DNA of 32,055 nucleotides from Actinomycetota bacterium (GTDB lineage Bacteria > Actinomycetota > Thermoleophilia > Solirubrobacterales > Solirubrobacteraceae), in assembly GCA_009699505.1 (NCBI GenBank), contig WLOB01000008.1:1-32055 (forward strand), given 5' to 3'. Shown here one piece after another: positions 17,560-26,020 of the stretch. Within the stretch, counting starts at the first letter, position 1. The number at the start of each line of letters is the position of its first letter. Under the pieces are notes generated by a model. It saw only the letters and a program-made list of their open reading frames with translations, had not been told where the DNA came from and made no database searches. The translations under genes were made by a program, and so were the position numbers.

Positions 17560-19137
17560 TCAGTCGGCCGGGGCCACGGCGACCATGACCTCGGTCGCCT
17601 CGGAGCGGCCGCGGAGCTGCTCGGACGCGTGTGAGGTCCACTGCCGCGCCTCCTCCGGGTCGGCGCGGGCGACGAGGCGGCCCGACGCGGCCAGGAGGCC
17701 CGGCACCTTCTTCGCGACCTCGGTCAGGCGCGCGGCCTCGTTCACCGGGTCGCCGATCACCGTGTACTCGTAGCGGTGCTCCGCGCCGATGTTCCCGGCG
17801 ACCGCCTCGCCGCCGGACACGCCGATGCCCGCGCGGGTCTCCGGGACCTCGTCGGCCAGGCGCCGGGCGAGCTCGCGACCGGCGCGCAGCGCGTCCGTCG
17901 GCGCGTCGGGCCGGTCGACGGGCGCCCCGAAGACGACGAGGGCGGCGTCGCCCTCGAACTTGTTGACCCACCCGCCGTGGGCCTCGACGACGTCGATGAC
18001 GACGGCGAAGAAGCGGTTGAGCAGCTCGACGACCTCCGTCGGCGGGCGGCTCGAGGCGAGCTCCGTCGAGCCGATGAGGTCGACGAACAGCGCGCAGACG
18101 TCGCGGACCTCGCCGCCGAGCTGCAGCTCGCCCTGCTCCAGGGCGGACCGGGCGACCTCCTCGCCCACGTGCCGGCCGAACAGGTCGCGGACGTGCTCGC
18201 GGTCGCGCAGGCCTTCGACCATGCGGTTGAAGCCGTCCTGCAGCAGGCCGATGTCCGTGCCGTCGTAGACCTTGACGCGGGTGTCGAGCCGGCCGTGGCG
18301 GACCCGCTCGAACGACGTGCGCAGCGTGCGCAGCGGCACCGCGACCGCGCGGGCGGCGAGGAACTCCGCGACGAGGCCGACGAGGAGCGCGATCGAGCCG
18401 AGGACGACCATCGCGATCGCCAGCTGCTGCGCGTCGGAGCGCGGCGAGACGAGGTCGATCAGCCCGATCAGCACGATGCCCAGGACGGCGCTGCCCGTGG
18501 CGGACGCCCAGGTGAGCAGCTGCCGCAGGGTCACGCCGGGCAGCACCGTCCGGGTGAGCTGCCGCGCCGCCAGGGCGTAGGCGGCGGTCCGGCGCATGAC
18601 GCGCTCGCTGATCAGGTACGCGACCGCGGTCATCGTGATCCCGGTGAACAGCACGGTCACGCCGACCGCCACCGCCAGGCGCCCGGAGTACCGCGCGTTG
18701 AAGAGCGTGAACACGACGAGCGCCGCGAGCCAGAAGAGCGCGACGAAGCCCGTGACCTGCAGCGGGGCGCGCAGGACGCCGCGCTGCTCCGCGGCGGTCG
18801 GGTCGCGTCCGGCCCGCAGCCACTCCCACCGCGACCGGGTCGTCCGGACCGACCAGAGGATCACGGACAGGACCATCACCAGCAGGAAGACGCCGAGCAC
18901 GACGACGTTCGGGATCACCGGGTTGTCGCCGTCCGGCGCGCTCGCGCCCGGGATGACGAGCCAGCAGAGGATCACCACGACGGCCGCGGCGCCGAGGTTC
19001 GTCGCCACGAGGACGAGGGCCAGCAGCGCGTTGGACCCCGCGACCTGGGCGCTGCGGCGGCGCTGCTTCCCGCGTGATCGCTCGGGGTCCGGCGCCCCTG
19101 CCGCGCGACCCGCGTCTCGTGCAGGGTGGCGCGCCAT
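17560..19137 (-). CDS. Membrane class III adenylate/guanylate cyclase with HAMP domain
   Basis: Several N-terminal TM segments; HAMP-like PLRTLRTSFERVRHGRLDTRVKVYDGTDIGLLQDGFNRMVEGLRDRE; cyclase motifs CALFVDLIGSTELA, NKFEGDAALVVFGAP, YTVIGDPVNEAARL. Confidence 0.92.
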   Translation of the reverse strand: MARHPARDAGRAAGAPDPERSRGKQRRRSAQVAGSNALLALVLVATNLGAAAVVVILCWLVIPGASAPDGDNPVIPNVVVLGVFLLVMVLSVILWSVRTTRSRWEWLRAGRDPTAAEQRGVLRAPLQVTGFVALFWLAALVVFTLFNARYSGRLAVAVGVTVLFTGITMTAVAYLISERVMRRTAAYALAARQLTRTVLPGVTLRQLLTWASATGSAVLGIVLIGLIDLVSPRSDAQQLAIAMVVLGSIALLVGLVAEFLAARAVAVPLRTLRTSFERVRHGRLDTRVKVYDGTDIGLLQDGFNRMVEGLRDREHVRDLFGRHVGEEVARSALEQGELQLGGEVRDVCALFVDLIGSTELASSRPPTEVVELLNRFFAVVIDVVEAHGGWVNKFEGDAALVVFGAPVDRPDAPTDALRAGRELARRLADEVPETRAGIGVSGGEAVAGNIGAEHRYEYTVIGDPVNEAARLTEVAKKVPGLLAASGRLVARADPEEARQWTSHASEQLRGRSEATEVMVAVAPAD

Positions 19138-19390
19138 GCGGCGACCCTACCCGGGGCAGGACGGCCGTGGCGGACGGCGCGCCGGCCGGCCACCCCGCCC
19201 GCCCGGCGCCCGGCCTGCCCGCCCGCCCGGCGCGTGGGCCCGGGCGGTCCCCGCGTCGACCCACGTGTCAGGCTGTGGCGCACGGGACGACCCCGGGAGC
19301 GCCGTCGGGCGCCCCGTGCGGGCCGTCGCGTCCGACGTCATGCCAGGACCCCACGACCACCCGCGCCGGGCCGCCTGAGGCCCCGCGTCG

Positions 19391-20215
19391 ATGCCCGCGT
19401 TCCTCACCCGCCCCCGCCGCCTCCTGCCCCGGGGCCTGCTCGACCTGCTCGTGCAGTTCGCGATCGTCTTCGTGATCTACGAGACGTACCGCCTGACCCG
19501 TGGCCTGATCGACGACCCGCTGTCGGCCCGCGTCGCGTTCCGCAACGCGGAGTGGATCATCGACGCGGAGCGCGCGCTGCGGATCGACGTCGAGGACGAG
19601 GTCCAGCGGTTCGCCGAGAGCGTCGGTGGCCTGTCGAGCGTGTCGTCGTTCCTCTACATCAACGTCCAGACCACGGTGACGTTCGCCGTCATGGCGTACA
19701 TCTACGTGCGCTTCACGTCGTCGTTCGGCTTCGTCCGCAACGCGTTCGTCGCGACCTGGGCGATCGCGCTCGTCGGCTTCGTGCTGCTGCCGACCGCGCC
19801 CCCGCGGCTGATCCCGGAGCTCGGCCTGCGCGACAGCGTCTCGATCTTCACGGGCGTGGACCCCAGCGACCGGCAGCTGCAGCGCTTCTACAACCCCTAC
19901 GCGGCGATGCCGTCGCTGCACTGCGGCATCGCGACGCTCGTCGGCGGGTCGCTGGCGCTGCTGTCGCGGACCCGCGCGGCCCGGATCGCGTGGTCGCTCT
20001 ACCCCGTCATGGTGATCTTCGTCGTGATGGCGACGGGCAACCACTACCTGCTCGACGCGGTCGCGGGCGTCCTCGTCGCCCTGGCGGGCGCCGGCGTCGC
20101 CTGGGGCTGCGGGCGTCTCCGTCCGGACGCGTGGGCGCTCCACCGCGGACCCGGTGCGACCGCGACCGCGACCGCGGGACCCGGTCCGGAGCGGCCCGCC
20201 GGACCGCCCGCGTAG
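19391..20215 (+). CDS. PAP2-type (inositolphosphotransferase/Aur1-like) membrane protein
   Basis: Multi-TM; YNPYAAMPSLHCGIATLVGGSLALL and GNHYLLDAVAGVLVAL match PAP2 motifs. Confidence 0.85.
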   Translation: MPAFLTRPRRLLPRGLLDLLVQFAIVFVIYETYRLTRGLIDDPLSARVAFRNAEWIIDAERALRIDVEDEVQRFAESVGGLSSVSSFLYINVQTTVTFAVMAYIYVRFTSSFGFVRNAFVATWAIALVGFVLLPTAPPRLIPELGLRDSVSIFTGVDPSDRQLQRFYNPYAAMPSLHCGIATLVGGSLALLSRTRAARIAWSLYPVMVIFVVMATGNHYLLDAVAGVLVALAGAGVAWGCGRLRPDAWALHRGPGATATATAGPGPERPAGPPA

Positions 20216-20331
20216 GCGGCCGCGACGCCCGTCGCGGGCGTCGTCCGTCGCCTCCCGGGACCTCCCGCGGGACCCGTCCGCGCGCGGCCCGGGAGGCACC
20301 CGACGTTTCCGCAGGGCCCGGAGGTGGCACC

Positions 20332-21603
20332 ATGCTGCGGGTGTGTCCAACCGGTGAACAAGGAACGGACGCCGCGAGCGGGTCCCGGGCGGTCGAGCCC
20401 CACGGGCCCTCCGGCGCCCCCGCCTCGACGGAGCTCCTGACGGGCAGGGCGGTGATCGCGGCCCCGCTGATCGGCGTCCTGACCCTGATCGCGGCCCTCC
20501 TCGCGACGAACCACGTCGGCGTCTCCTTCCGCGACACGAACCACGTCGCCGCGAAGTACGTCGTCCTCGTCGGCACCGCCCTGATCGTGCTCGTCGCCCT
20601 CGACGTCGCGATCCGCGCGGCCGCCGGCACCGGCAGCCGCCGGCCCACGCGCGAGGCGATGCGCGCCGTCCGCCGGGAGCGCTGGGGGCCGTTCCGGGGG
20701 CTCGCCGCCTTCGCGGGCCTCCTGGGCTTCTACCTCGCCTACCTGTCGTACGGGAACATCAAGAGCGTCGTGCCGCTCCTGCGGCCCGGGGTCAACTACG
20801 ACCGGGAGCTGCAGGACCTCGACGAGCTGCTCTTCTTCGGCGCGGACCCCACCGACCTGGCCCACAGCCTGCTCGGGGCCGGCTTCCAGACGCACGTGAT
20901 GTCGGTGTTCTACGTCGCGTTCATCGTCTTCCTGCCGCTCTCGCTGGCGCTGTCGCTCGTCTTCGCGAAGAACCTGCGGGGCGGGCTCTTCATCGCCACC
21001 GCGCTCTCGGCCAACTGGCTCATCGGCGCCGCGACCTACGTCGCCGTCCCGGCGCTCGGGCCGATCTACGCGTTCCCGGAGGTCTTCGCCCACCTGCCCG
21101 ACACCGCGGTGACGACGCTGCAGGGCGGGCTGCTCGACGACCGGGTGGCGTTCCTCGCGAACCCGAAGGACCCCGCGACGGGCCAGGCGATCGCAGCGTT
21201 CGTGTCCCTGCACACGTCGATGACCGTGACGGCGGCGCTGGCGGCCCACCTGCTCGGGCTGGGGCGCCGGCTCCGGATCGCCCTGTGGGTCGTCGTCGTC
21301 GTCACCCTGATCGACACGATCTACCTCGGCTGGCACTACGTCGTGGACGACATCGGCGGCATCGCGGTCGCCGTCTCGGCGCTCGTGGTCGCCCGGGTGC
21401 TGACGGGCATCGACCTGCGGGGCGCCCGCCGTGCCGCGGGCGAGGCCACCGCCCACCGGTCCGCGGTGGCGCCGGGCCCCTCCGAAGCACCGGACCGGAC
21501 GGAGGCGCCGGGCCCGCAGGACGCCGCGGAGGCGCCGGCGCACCCGGACCGCGCGGACGCCGAGCCGGTCGGCGTCGTCCCGCCGGGGCGCGGCTCGGGC
21601 TGA
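20332..21603 (+). CDS. PAP2 superfamily membrane protein with disordered C-terminal tail
   Basis: Multi-TM; FVSLHTSMTVTAALAAHLLGL and GWHYVVDDIGGIAVAV; GGAGGTGGCACCATG gives RBS plus start at 20332, so the tracked start at 19126 is rejected. Confidence 0.85.
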   Translation: MLRVCPTGEQGTDAASGSRAVEPHGPSGAPASTELLTGRAVIAAPLIGVLTLIAALLATNHVGVSFRDTNHVAAKYVVLVGTALIVLVALDVAIRAAAGTGSRRPTREAMRAVRRERWGPFRGLAAFAGLLGFYLAYLSYGNIKSVVPLLRPGVNYDRELQDLDELLFFGADPTDLAHSLLGAGFQTHVMSVFYVAFIVFLPLSLALSLVFAKNLRGGLFIATALSANWLIGAATYVAVPALGPIYAFPEVFAHLPDTAVTTLQGGLLDDRVAFLANPKDPATGQAIAAFVSLHTSMTVTAALAAHLLGLGRRLRIALWVVVVVTLIDTIYLGWHYVVDDIGGIAVAVSALVVARVLTGIDLRGARRAAGEATAHRSAVAPGPSEAPDRTEAPGPQDAAEAPAHPDRADAEPVGVVPPGRGSG

Positions 21604-21756
21604 TCCTTCCCGGCGTGCTCCGGGCGGCGGGCGGCCTCCGGGGTGCGGCGTCCGGCGTCGGGCGTGCGGCGACCCGGACACCGCGCGCGTCACGGCGCCG
21701 CGAGGCCACGGCCGTCCCCCGGACCCCCGGTGGCCGGCTCGTACGGGCCGCGCGGA

Positions 21757-23457
21757 TCAGGACGCGACGTCGGCCCGGCGGTCGCCCGCGGCGGACCGCG
21801 GCGCGACCGCTGGCGGCTCCCGGTCGGCGACCGGCGGGCGCTCGGCCACCGGGACGGCTGCGGGCAGGTCGCCCGCCCAGGGCAGTCGCAGGCTCGACGG
21901 CAGGACCGCCCCGCGGCCGAGGCGGCGCTCGACGGCGACGAGCACCGCGAAGGCCATGGGTCCGAGCTCGCGCAGGGACTGGTGGCGGTTCTGGCGGGAG
22001 CCGAGGTCGACCTCGGCCAGCGCGTCGAGGCCGACGAGCTCGAGGGCGTCGATCAGCGTGGCGATCTCGACGCCGTAGCCGACGGGGAACGGCAGGCGGA
22101 CCAGCAGGGAGCGCCGCGCGGCGAACTCGCCCGCGAGCGGCTGCCGGAAGCCCGCCAGCAGCGGGTGGTGGTGGTTCAGGAGCGGACGGGCGGTCAGCTC
22201 GGTGACGCGCCCGCCGTCGTGCGGCGAGAGCGTCCCGTCGTCCTCGCGGCGGTGCCGCGCGAAGCAGCCGCGGACCATCGCGACGGCGTCGTCCGTCAGG
22301 AGCGGGCCGAGGACCCCGGCGAGGTGCGCCGGTGTCGGGTCCTCCGTGTCGCCGTCGAGGAACGCGACGACGTCGCAGTCCGTGGCCTGCAGCGCCCGCC
22401 ACATCGCGTCGCCCTTGCCGCGGCACGGGCCCGCGCCCGGCACGAGGTCGTCCTGCTGCAGCACGCGGGCGCCGTGGGCCGCGGCGACGGCGGCCGTGCC
22501 GTCCGCCGAGGCGGCGTCCACCACGAGCACCTCGTCGACGACCCCGGCGTCCCGGAGCGGACCGACGGTCCGGGAGAGGACGCCGCCGATCGTGCCGGCG
22601 ACCTCCTTCGCGGGGACGACCACCGCGACGCGGAGGCCCCGGCGGGTCGCGGCCGCCGCCAGGCGCGGGACGTCGAACTCGTCGTGGACGTAGCGCCGCT
22701 CGGCCCGCCAGGACTCGAGGGCCAGGTCGACCGCCAGCCCGCGGGCCGCCCGGCCGGTCGTCCGGGGGCTCGTGTGCACGACGGCGGCGGCGGTGCGGTG
22801 GACGGCGAGCCCCGCGCCGCGGACGGCGTCGAGGAGCGCCTCGTCCTCGAGGGCCGGCGGCGTGGGCATGCCGCCGCACGCCTCGTAGGCGTCCGCCGTG
22901 ATCGCGAGGTTCGCGGCGGAGAAGTGGTGGTGCGGGGCGCCGGGGCCGTCGACGTCGCGGACCGCCGCGAGGCGCACGACGGCCGCGGAGGCGCGCCGGC
23001 GTGCCGCCTCCGGACCCAGGCCGCGGGCGGGGTCGATCCGCACGTCGCCCGCGACGACGTCGTGGCCGTCGTCCGCGGCCCGCAGCAGCGCGGCGAGCCA
23101 GCCCGGCGTCGGGCGCGTGTCGGCGTCCGTGCTGACCACGAGGCCGCCGCGCGCGGGCGGCAGCGCCGCGTCGCGTCGCAGCCAGGTGCAGGCGGCGTCC
23201 ATCCCGACCCGGCGCGCCCAGCCGACGCCCGAGCCGGGACCCGTCACGACGCGGACCGGGACGCCGCGCCGCGCCGCCCCGACGGCCCGGCCGCGGGCCA
23301 CGGCCGCCGTCCGGTCGGTCGAGCCGTCGTCGACGAGCAGGACGCCGAAGCAGCGGCCGACCTCGTCGACCTGGTCGACGAGCGCGTCCAGGGTCGGGCC
23401 GATCAGGGCCTCCTCGTCCCGGGCGGGGACGACGACGACGGCGCGCAGCCGGCTCAT
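21757..23457 (-). CDS. Fusion of an N-terminal GT2 glycosyltransferase and a C-terminal GpgS-like (glucosyl-3-phosphoglycerate synthase, GT81) domain
   Basis: N-domain: VVVPARDEEALIGPTLDALVDQ, LLVDDGSTDRTAA, VVSTDADTRPTPGWL, HHFSAANLAITADAYEACGGMP. C-domain: VAVVVPAKEVAGTIG, GKGDAMWRALQATDCDVVAFLDGD, GGRVTELTARPLLN, QPLAGEFAARRSLLVRLPFPVGYGVEIATLIDALELVGLDALAEVDLGSRQNRHQSLRELG. ATG 23457 overlaps the methyltransferase stop. Confidence 0.9.
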   Translation of the reverse strand: MSRLRAVVVVPARDEEALIGPTLDALVDQVDEVGRCFGVLLVDDGSTDRTAAVARGRAVGAARRGVPVRVVTGPGSGVGWARRVGMDAACTWLRRDAALPPARGGLVVSTDADTRPTPGWLAALLRAADDGHDVVAGDVRIDPARGLGPEAARRRASAAVVRLAAVRDVDGPGAPHHHFSAANLAITADAYEACGGMPTPPALEDEALLDAVRGAGLAVHRTAAAVVHTSPRTTGRAARGLAVDLALESWRAERRYVHDEFDVPRLAAAATRRGLRVAVVVPAKEVAGTIGGVLSRTVGPLRDAGVVDEVLVVDAASADGTAAVAAAHGARVLQQDDLVPGAGPCRGKGDAMWRALQATDCDVVAFLDGDTEDPTPAHLAGVLGPLLTDDAVAMVRGCFARHRREDDGTLSPHDGGRVTELTARPLLNHHHPLLAGFRQPLAGEFAARRSLLVRLPFPVGYGVEIATLIDALELVGLDALAEVDLGSRQNRHQSLRELGPMAFAVLVAVERRLGRGAVLPSSLRLPWAGDLPAAVPVAERPPVADREPPAVAPRSAAGDRRADVAS

Positions 23458-24047
23458 CGCTCGAAGGCGTCGAGCAGGTAGCCCCGCTCGTGGTCGGCGG
23501 CGGGCAGGGGGACGGCGCGCAGGCCCGTGGACCGCAGGGCGTCGTGGGTCGCGGCGGCGCTCCGGGCGAGGTCGTCGGCGCGCCCGGTCCAGTGGACGGC
23601 GACGAGGCGGCCGCCGTCCGTCAGGAGCTCCGGCAGGAGGCGCAGGGCGCGGTCGAAGGCCGCGTCGGGCAGGTAGTAGAGGATCTCCGACGCGACGACC
23701 ACGTCGTACCGGCCGTCCGCCGGGAGGTCGTCGGGCACGCTGCCCTCGAGGATCTTGACGTGCGCGCTGCCGGAGAGGCGCTCCCGGGCGATCGCCACGG
23801 CGGTGGGGGAGAAGTCGATCGTGGTCAGCCGGGCGCACCGGGGGGCGAGCTCGGCGGAGAGGACGCCGGTGGCCGCGCCGAGCTCGAGGACCGCGCCCAG
23901 CCCGTCCGGCCCGCAGGCCTCGACGGTGCGGGCCCGCTTCTCCTGCTCGTAGGCCGAGGAGCGGTAGTCCCACGGGTCGGCGTCCTCGCGGAACTTCGCG
24001 TCGAAGTGCCGGGCGTCCGCGGGCACCGGGCGGTCCGCGGCGCTCAC
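23454..24047 (-). CDS. NodS-like class I SAM-dependent methyltransferase
   Basis: HFDAKFREDADPWDYRSSAYEQEKRARTVEAC (N-terminal DPW...YE...K pattern of the NodS family), VLELGAATGVLSAELAPRCARLTTIDFSPTAVAIARERL, YDVVVASEILYYLP. 4-bp overlaps on both sides. Confidence 0.88.
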   Translation of the reverse strand: MSAADRPVPADARHFDAKFREDADPWDYRSSAYEQEKRARTVEACGPDGLGAVLELGAATGVLSAELAPRCARLTTIDFSPTAVAIARERLSGSAHVKILEGSVPDDLPADGRYDVVVASEILYYLPDAAFDRALRLLPELLTDGGRLVAVHWTGRADDLARSAAATHDALRSTGLRAVPLPAADHERGYLLDAFER

Positions 24048-25054
24048 CGGCCCTCCTCGCGGAGCGCGTGGCCGACCCGCACGGCGGCGGGCGTCAGCCG
24101 GTGCTGGAGGAGCAGCAGGTCGAGCTCGGCGCGCGCCCGGGCGACGTCATCGTCGACCGCCATCGGGTGCGAGCCCGTCAGCTCGGCGCACGCGCGCAGC
24201 GCCTCGCGGCAGCGCTCCGTGACCTCGAGCCGGGCCAGCAGGATCGTCCGCGGGGCGGACGCCGGGTCCTGCTCGAGCACGTGGACGGCGTGGTCGAGCC
24301 ACAGGTCGACGGACGCCCGGGCGGCGTGGGCGCGGGCCAGGAGCGCGGCCTCGGCGTCGGAGACCGGGCGGGCCCGGACGGCGGCCGTGGTGCCGTCGAC
24401 GACGTGGTCCAGCGCGCCCGCCCACGTGACGGCGGTGCGCAGCGCGTCGCCGCCGAACCACGGCTCGGTCAGGAGGGCGCTGCGGCCGTCGTCCGCCGAC
24501 CGGAGCGTCGCCAGCACGGGGGCGCGGTCCAGGCGGACGCGGTGGCTCGCGCTCGAGCGCAGCACGTCGCCGCGCCACCAGCCGCGGTCGACGACGGCGC
24601 GGTCGGGGTCGGCGACGTCGAGGAGGACGCAGACGGACTCCGCGGGCCGGTCCTCGCGGCGGACGAGGACGAGCGCGCGCCGCACGAGCCCGGCGCCCGA
24701 GCAGAAGACCTTCGTGCCCGACACGGTGGCCCCGCCGGCGTCGATCGACGCCGGCTCGCCCTCGTCACCGCGCGGGTCGGCGCCCCACACGCCGTGCGGG
24801 ACGGTCCCCGAGGCGGCGGCGGCCCGGTCCTCCCCGGCGACGTCCTCGGGCCGGTGGCGCAGCAGGCGCTCCAGGGCGTTGCGGTGCCCGTCGAGGACCC
24901 GTCCCAGGCCGAGGTCGCCGGCGGCGACGGCGCGCAGCGCACGGTGCTCGGCCGCGCGGGTGGCGAAGGCGTCGCCCGCCGCGAGGCCGGCGAGGACGAC
25001 CGCGTCCCAGCCCGGGACGACGGCGGCACCGGGGGCGTCGTGGAGCGTGCTCAT
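24044..25054 (-). CDS. Divergent acyl-CoA dehydrogenase-like protein
   Basis: GVWGADPRGDEGEPASIDAGGATVSGTKVFCSGAGLVRRALVLVRR resembles the ACAD middle domain; helical C-terminus; no recognisable YEG(T/G)xQ-like terminal motif. Overlaps the deacetylase stop by 4 bp. Confidence 0.7.
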   Translation of the reverse strand: MSTLHDAPGAAVVPGWDAVVLAGLAAGDAFATRAAEHRALRAVAAGDLGLGRVLDGHRNALERLLRHRPEDVAGEDRAAAASGTVPHGVWGADPRGDEGEPASIDAGGATVSGTKVFCSGAGLVRRALVLVRREDRPAESVCVLLDVADPDRAVVDRGWWRGDVLRSSASHRVRLDRAPVLATLRSADDGRSALLTEPWFGGDALRTAVTWAGALDHVVDGTTAAVRARPVSDAEAALLARAHAARASVDLWLDHAVHVLEQDPASAPRTILLARLEVTERCREALRACAELTGSHPMAVDDDVARARAELDLLLLQHRLTPAAVRVGHALREEGR

Positions 25055-25668
25055 CGGGCGGCCACCACCGGGGCGGTCGGGTGGTGCGCGCCGGCCGGGT
25101 CCGGCAGGGCGGTCAGGGCGAGGTCGCGCCGCGCCGCCCACGCCGCGGCGAGGGGGACGAGCGCGACGGTCCCGGCGCAGTCCGCGCGGGTGGCCCCGGG
25201 TCCCAGGCCGTCGTGGGCGAGCACGATGCCGCCGTCCGGGGCGTCCCGCGCGATCCGGTCGAGCCCGTCGGCGGGCGGGTCGCCGCGCCAGTCGTGCGTG
25301 TCGGCGTCCCAGCCGACGAGGGAGAGGCCGAGCTCGTCGGCCACGGTCCACGTCGCCTCCGTGGTCCGTCCCCACGGCGTCCGCCACCAGGACGGGGAGG
25401 CGCCCGCGCCGGCCAGCGCGTCCAGCGCCCGTGTGCAGTCGTCTCGGAGCTCGGCGAGGGTCAGGCGGTCGTGGCGGACGTGCCGGTGCGCGTGCAGCTC
25501 GACGCGGTGGCCGGCGGCCAGGGCGTCCCGGACGATGCCGGGGTGCCGCGCCACCGACGGCCCGAGGACGAAGAACGTGGCGGTCGCGCCGGCCGCGGCC
25601 AGGGCGTCGAGGACGGCGGGCGTCGACCCGGGGGAGGGCCCGTCGTCGAAGGTCAGGTGCAGAGCCAT
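25051..25668 (-). CDS. Cytoplasmic polysaccharide deacetylase (CE4, NodB homology domain)
   Basis: HLTFDDGPSPGSTPAVLDAL, ATFFVLG, VELHAHRHVRHDRLT, WWRTPWGRTT, GWDADTHDW, IVLAHDG; no signal peptide ahead of the catalytic motif. Confidence 0.88.
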   Translation of the reverse strand: MALHLTFDDGPSPGSTPAVLDALAAAGATATFFVLGPSVARHPGIVRDALAAGHRVELHAHRHVRHDRLTLAELRDDCTRALDALAGAGASPSWWRTPWGRTTEATWTVADELGLSLVGWDADTHDWRGDPPADGLDRIARDAPDGGIVLAHDGLGPGATRADCAGTVALVPLAAAWAARRDLALTALPDPAGAHHPTAPVVAAR

Positions 25669-25796
25669 GCGAGGCGCGCCCCCTACCCACGTCGTCGCCG
25701 GACACTCGCCGCCCGCGGCGCGCGGGGCGTCGCCGGCCGCTCGCCGTCGCGGGACCCACCGGCCGTCACGGGACCACCGGGCACCTCCGACCTGGC

Positions 25797-25834
25797 CCGG
25801 TTCGGCCCCGGGCGCGTCCGGTCGGGCGAACCGG
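25797..25834. promoter_or_regulatory. Spaced inverted repeat upstream of the deacetylase/GT operon
   Basis: CCGGTTCG-N22-CGAACCGG in the divergent region between the operon and the sensor kinase gene. Confidence 0.4.
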
Positions 25835-26020
25835 TCGTTCTCCTCTTGTCACCTCTCCGTCTCCGGCAGGGCGGTCGCGGTGGCACGAGGCGGGCGCCTC
25901 ACCCCCGAGAGCGCGCCCCGCCACGTCCTCGAGCCAGCAGATGACGCCTCCCCACTGGTGCTCGGGTCCTGCCTCGCGGGGAGGCCGGAAGGTCCAGCAG
26001 TGCTCGAGCGCCCCGACCAC

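Noticed and set aside
19160-19260. GC-rich direct repeats (GCCCGCCCGGCGC) in the cyclase/PAP2 intergenic region
   Set aside because: Short, low-complexity C/G tracts expected in this base composition; no supported function.
16379-19264. 961-aa minus-strand ORF
   Set aside because: Frame-shifted shadow of the cyclase and secreted-protein genes; no domain motifs.
19126-20331. N-terminal 400 aa of the 825-aa PAP2 ORF
   Set aside because: Overlaps the first PAP2 gene in another frame; an RBS-preceded ATG exists at 20332.
24068-26020. Long N-terminal extension of the plus-strand 1165-aa ORF
   Set aside because: Antisense to the deacetylase/ACAD-like genes with low-quality composition; only the C-terminal part (from about 26021 or 26183) is the sensor kinase.
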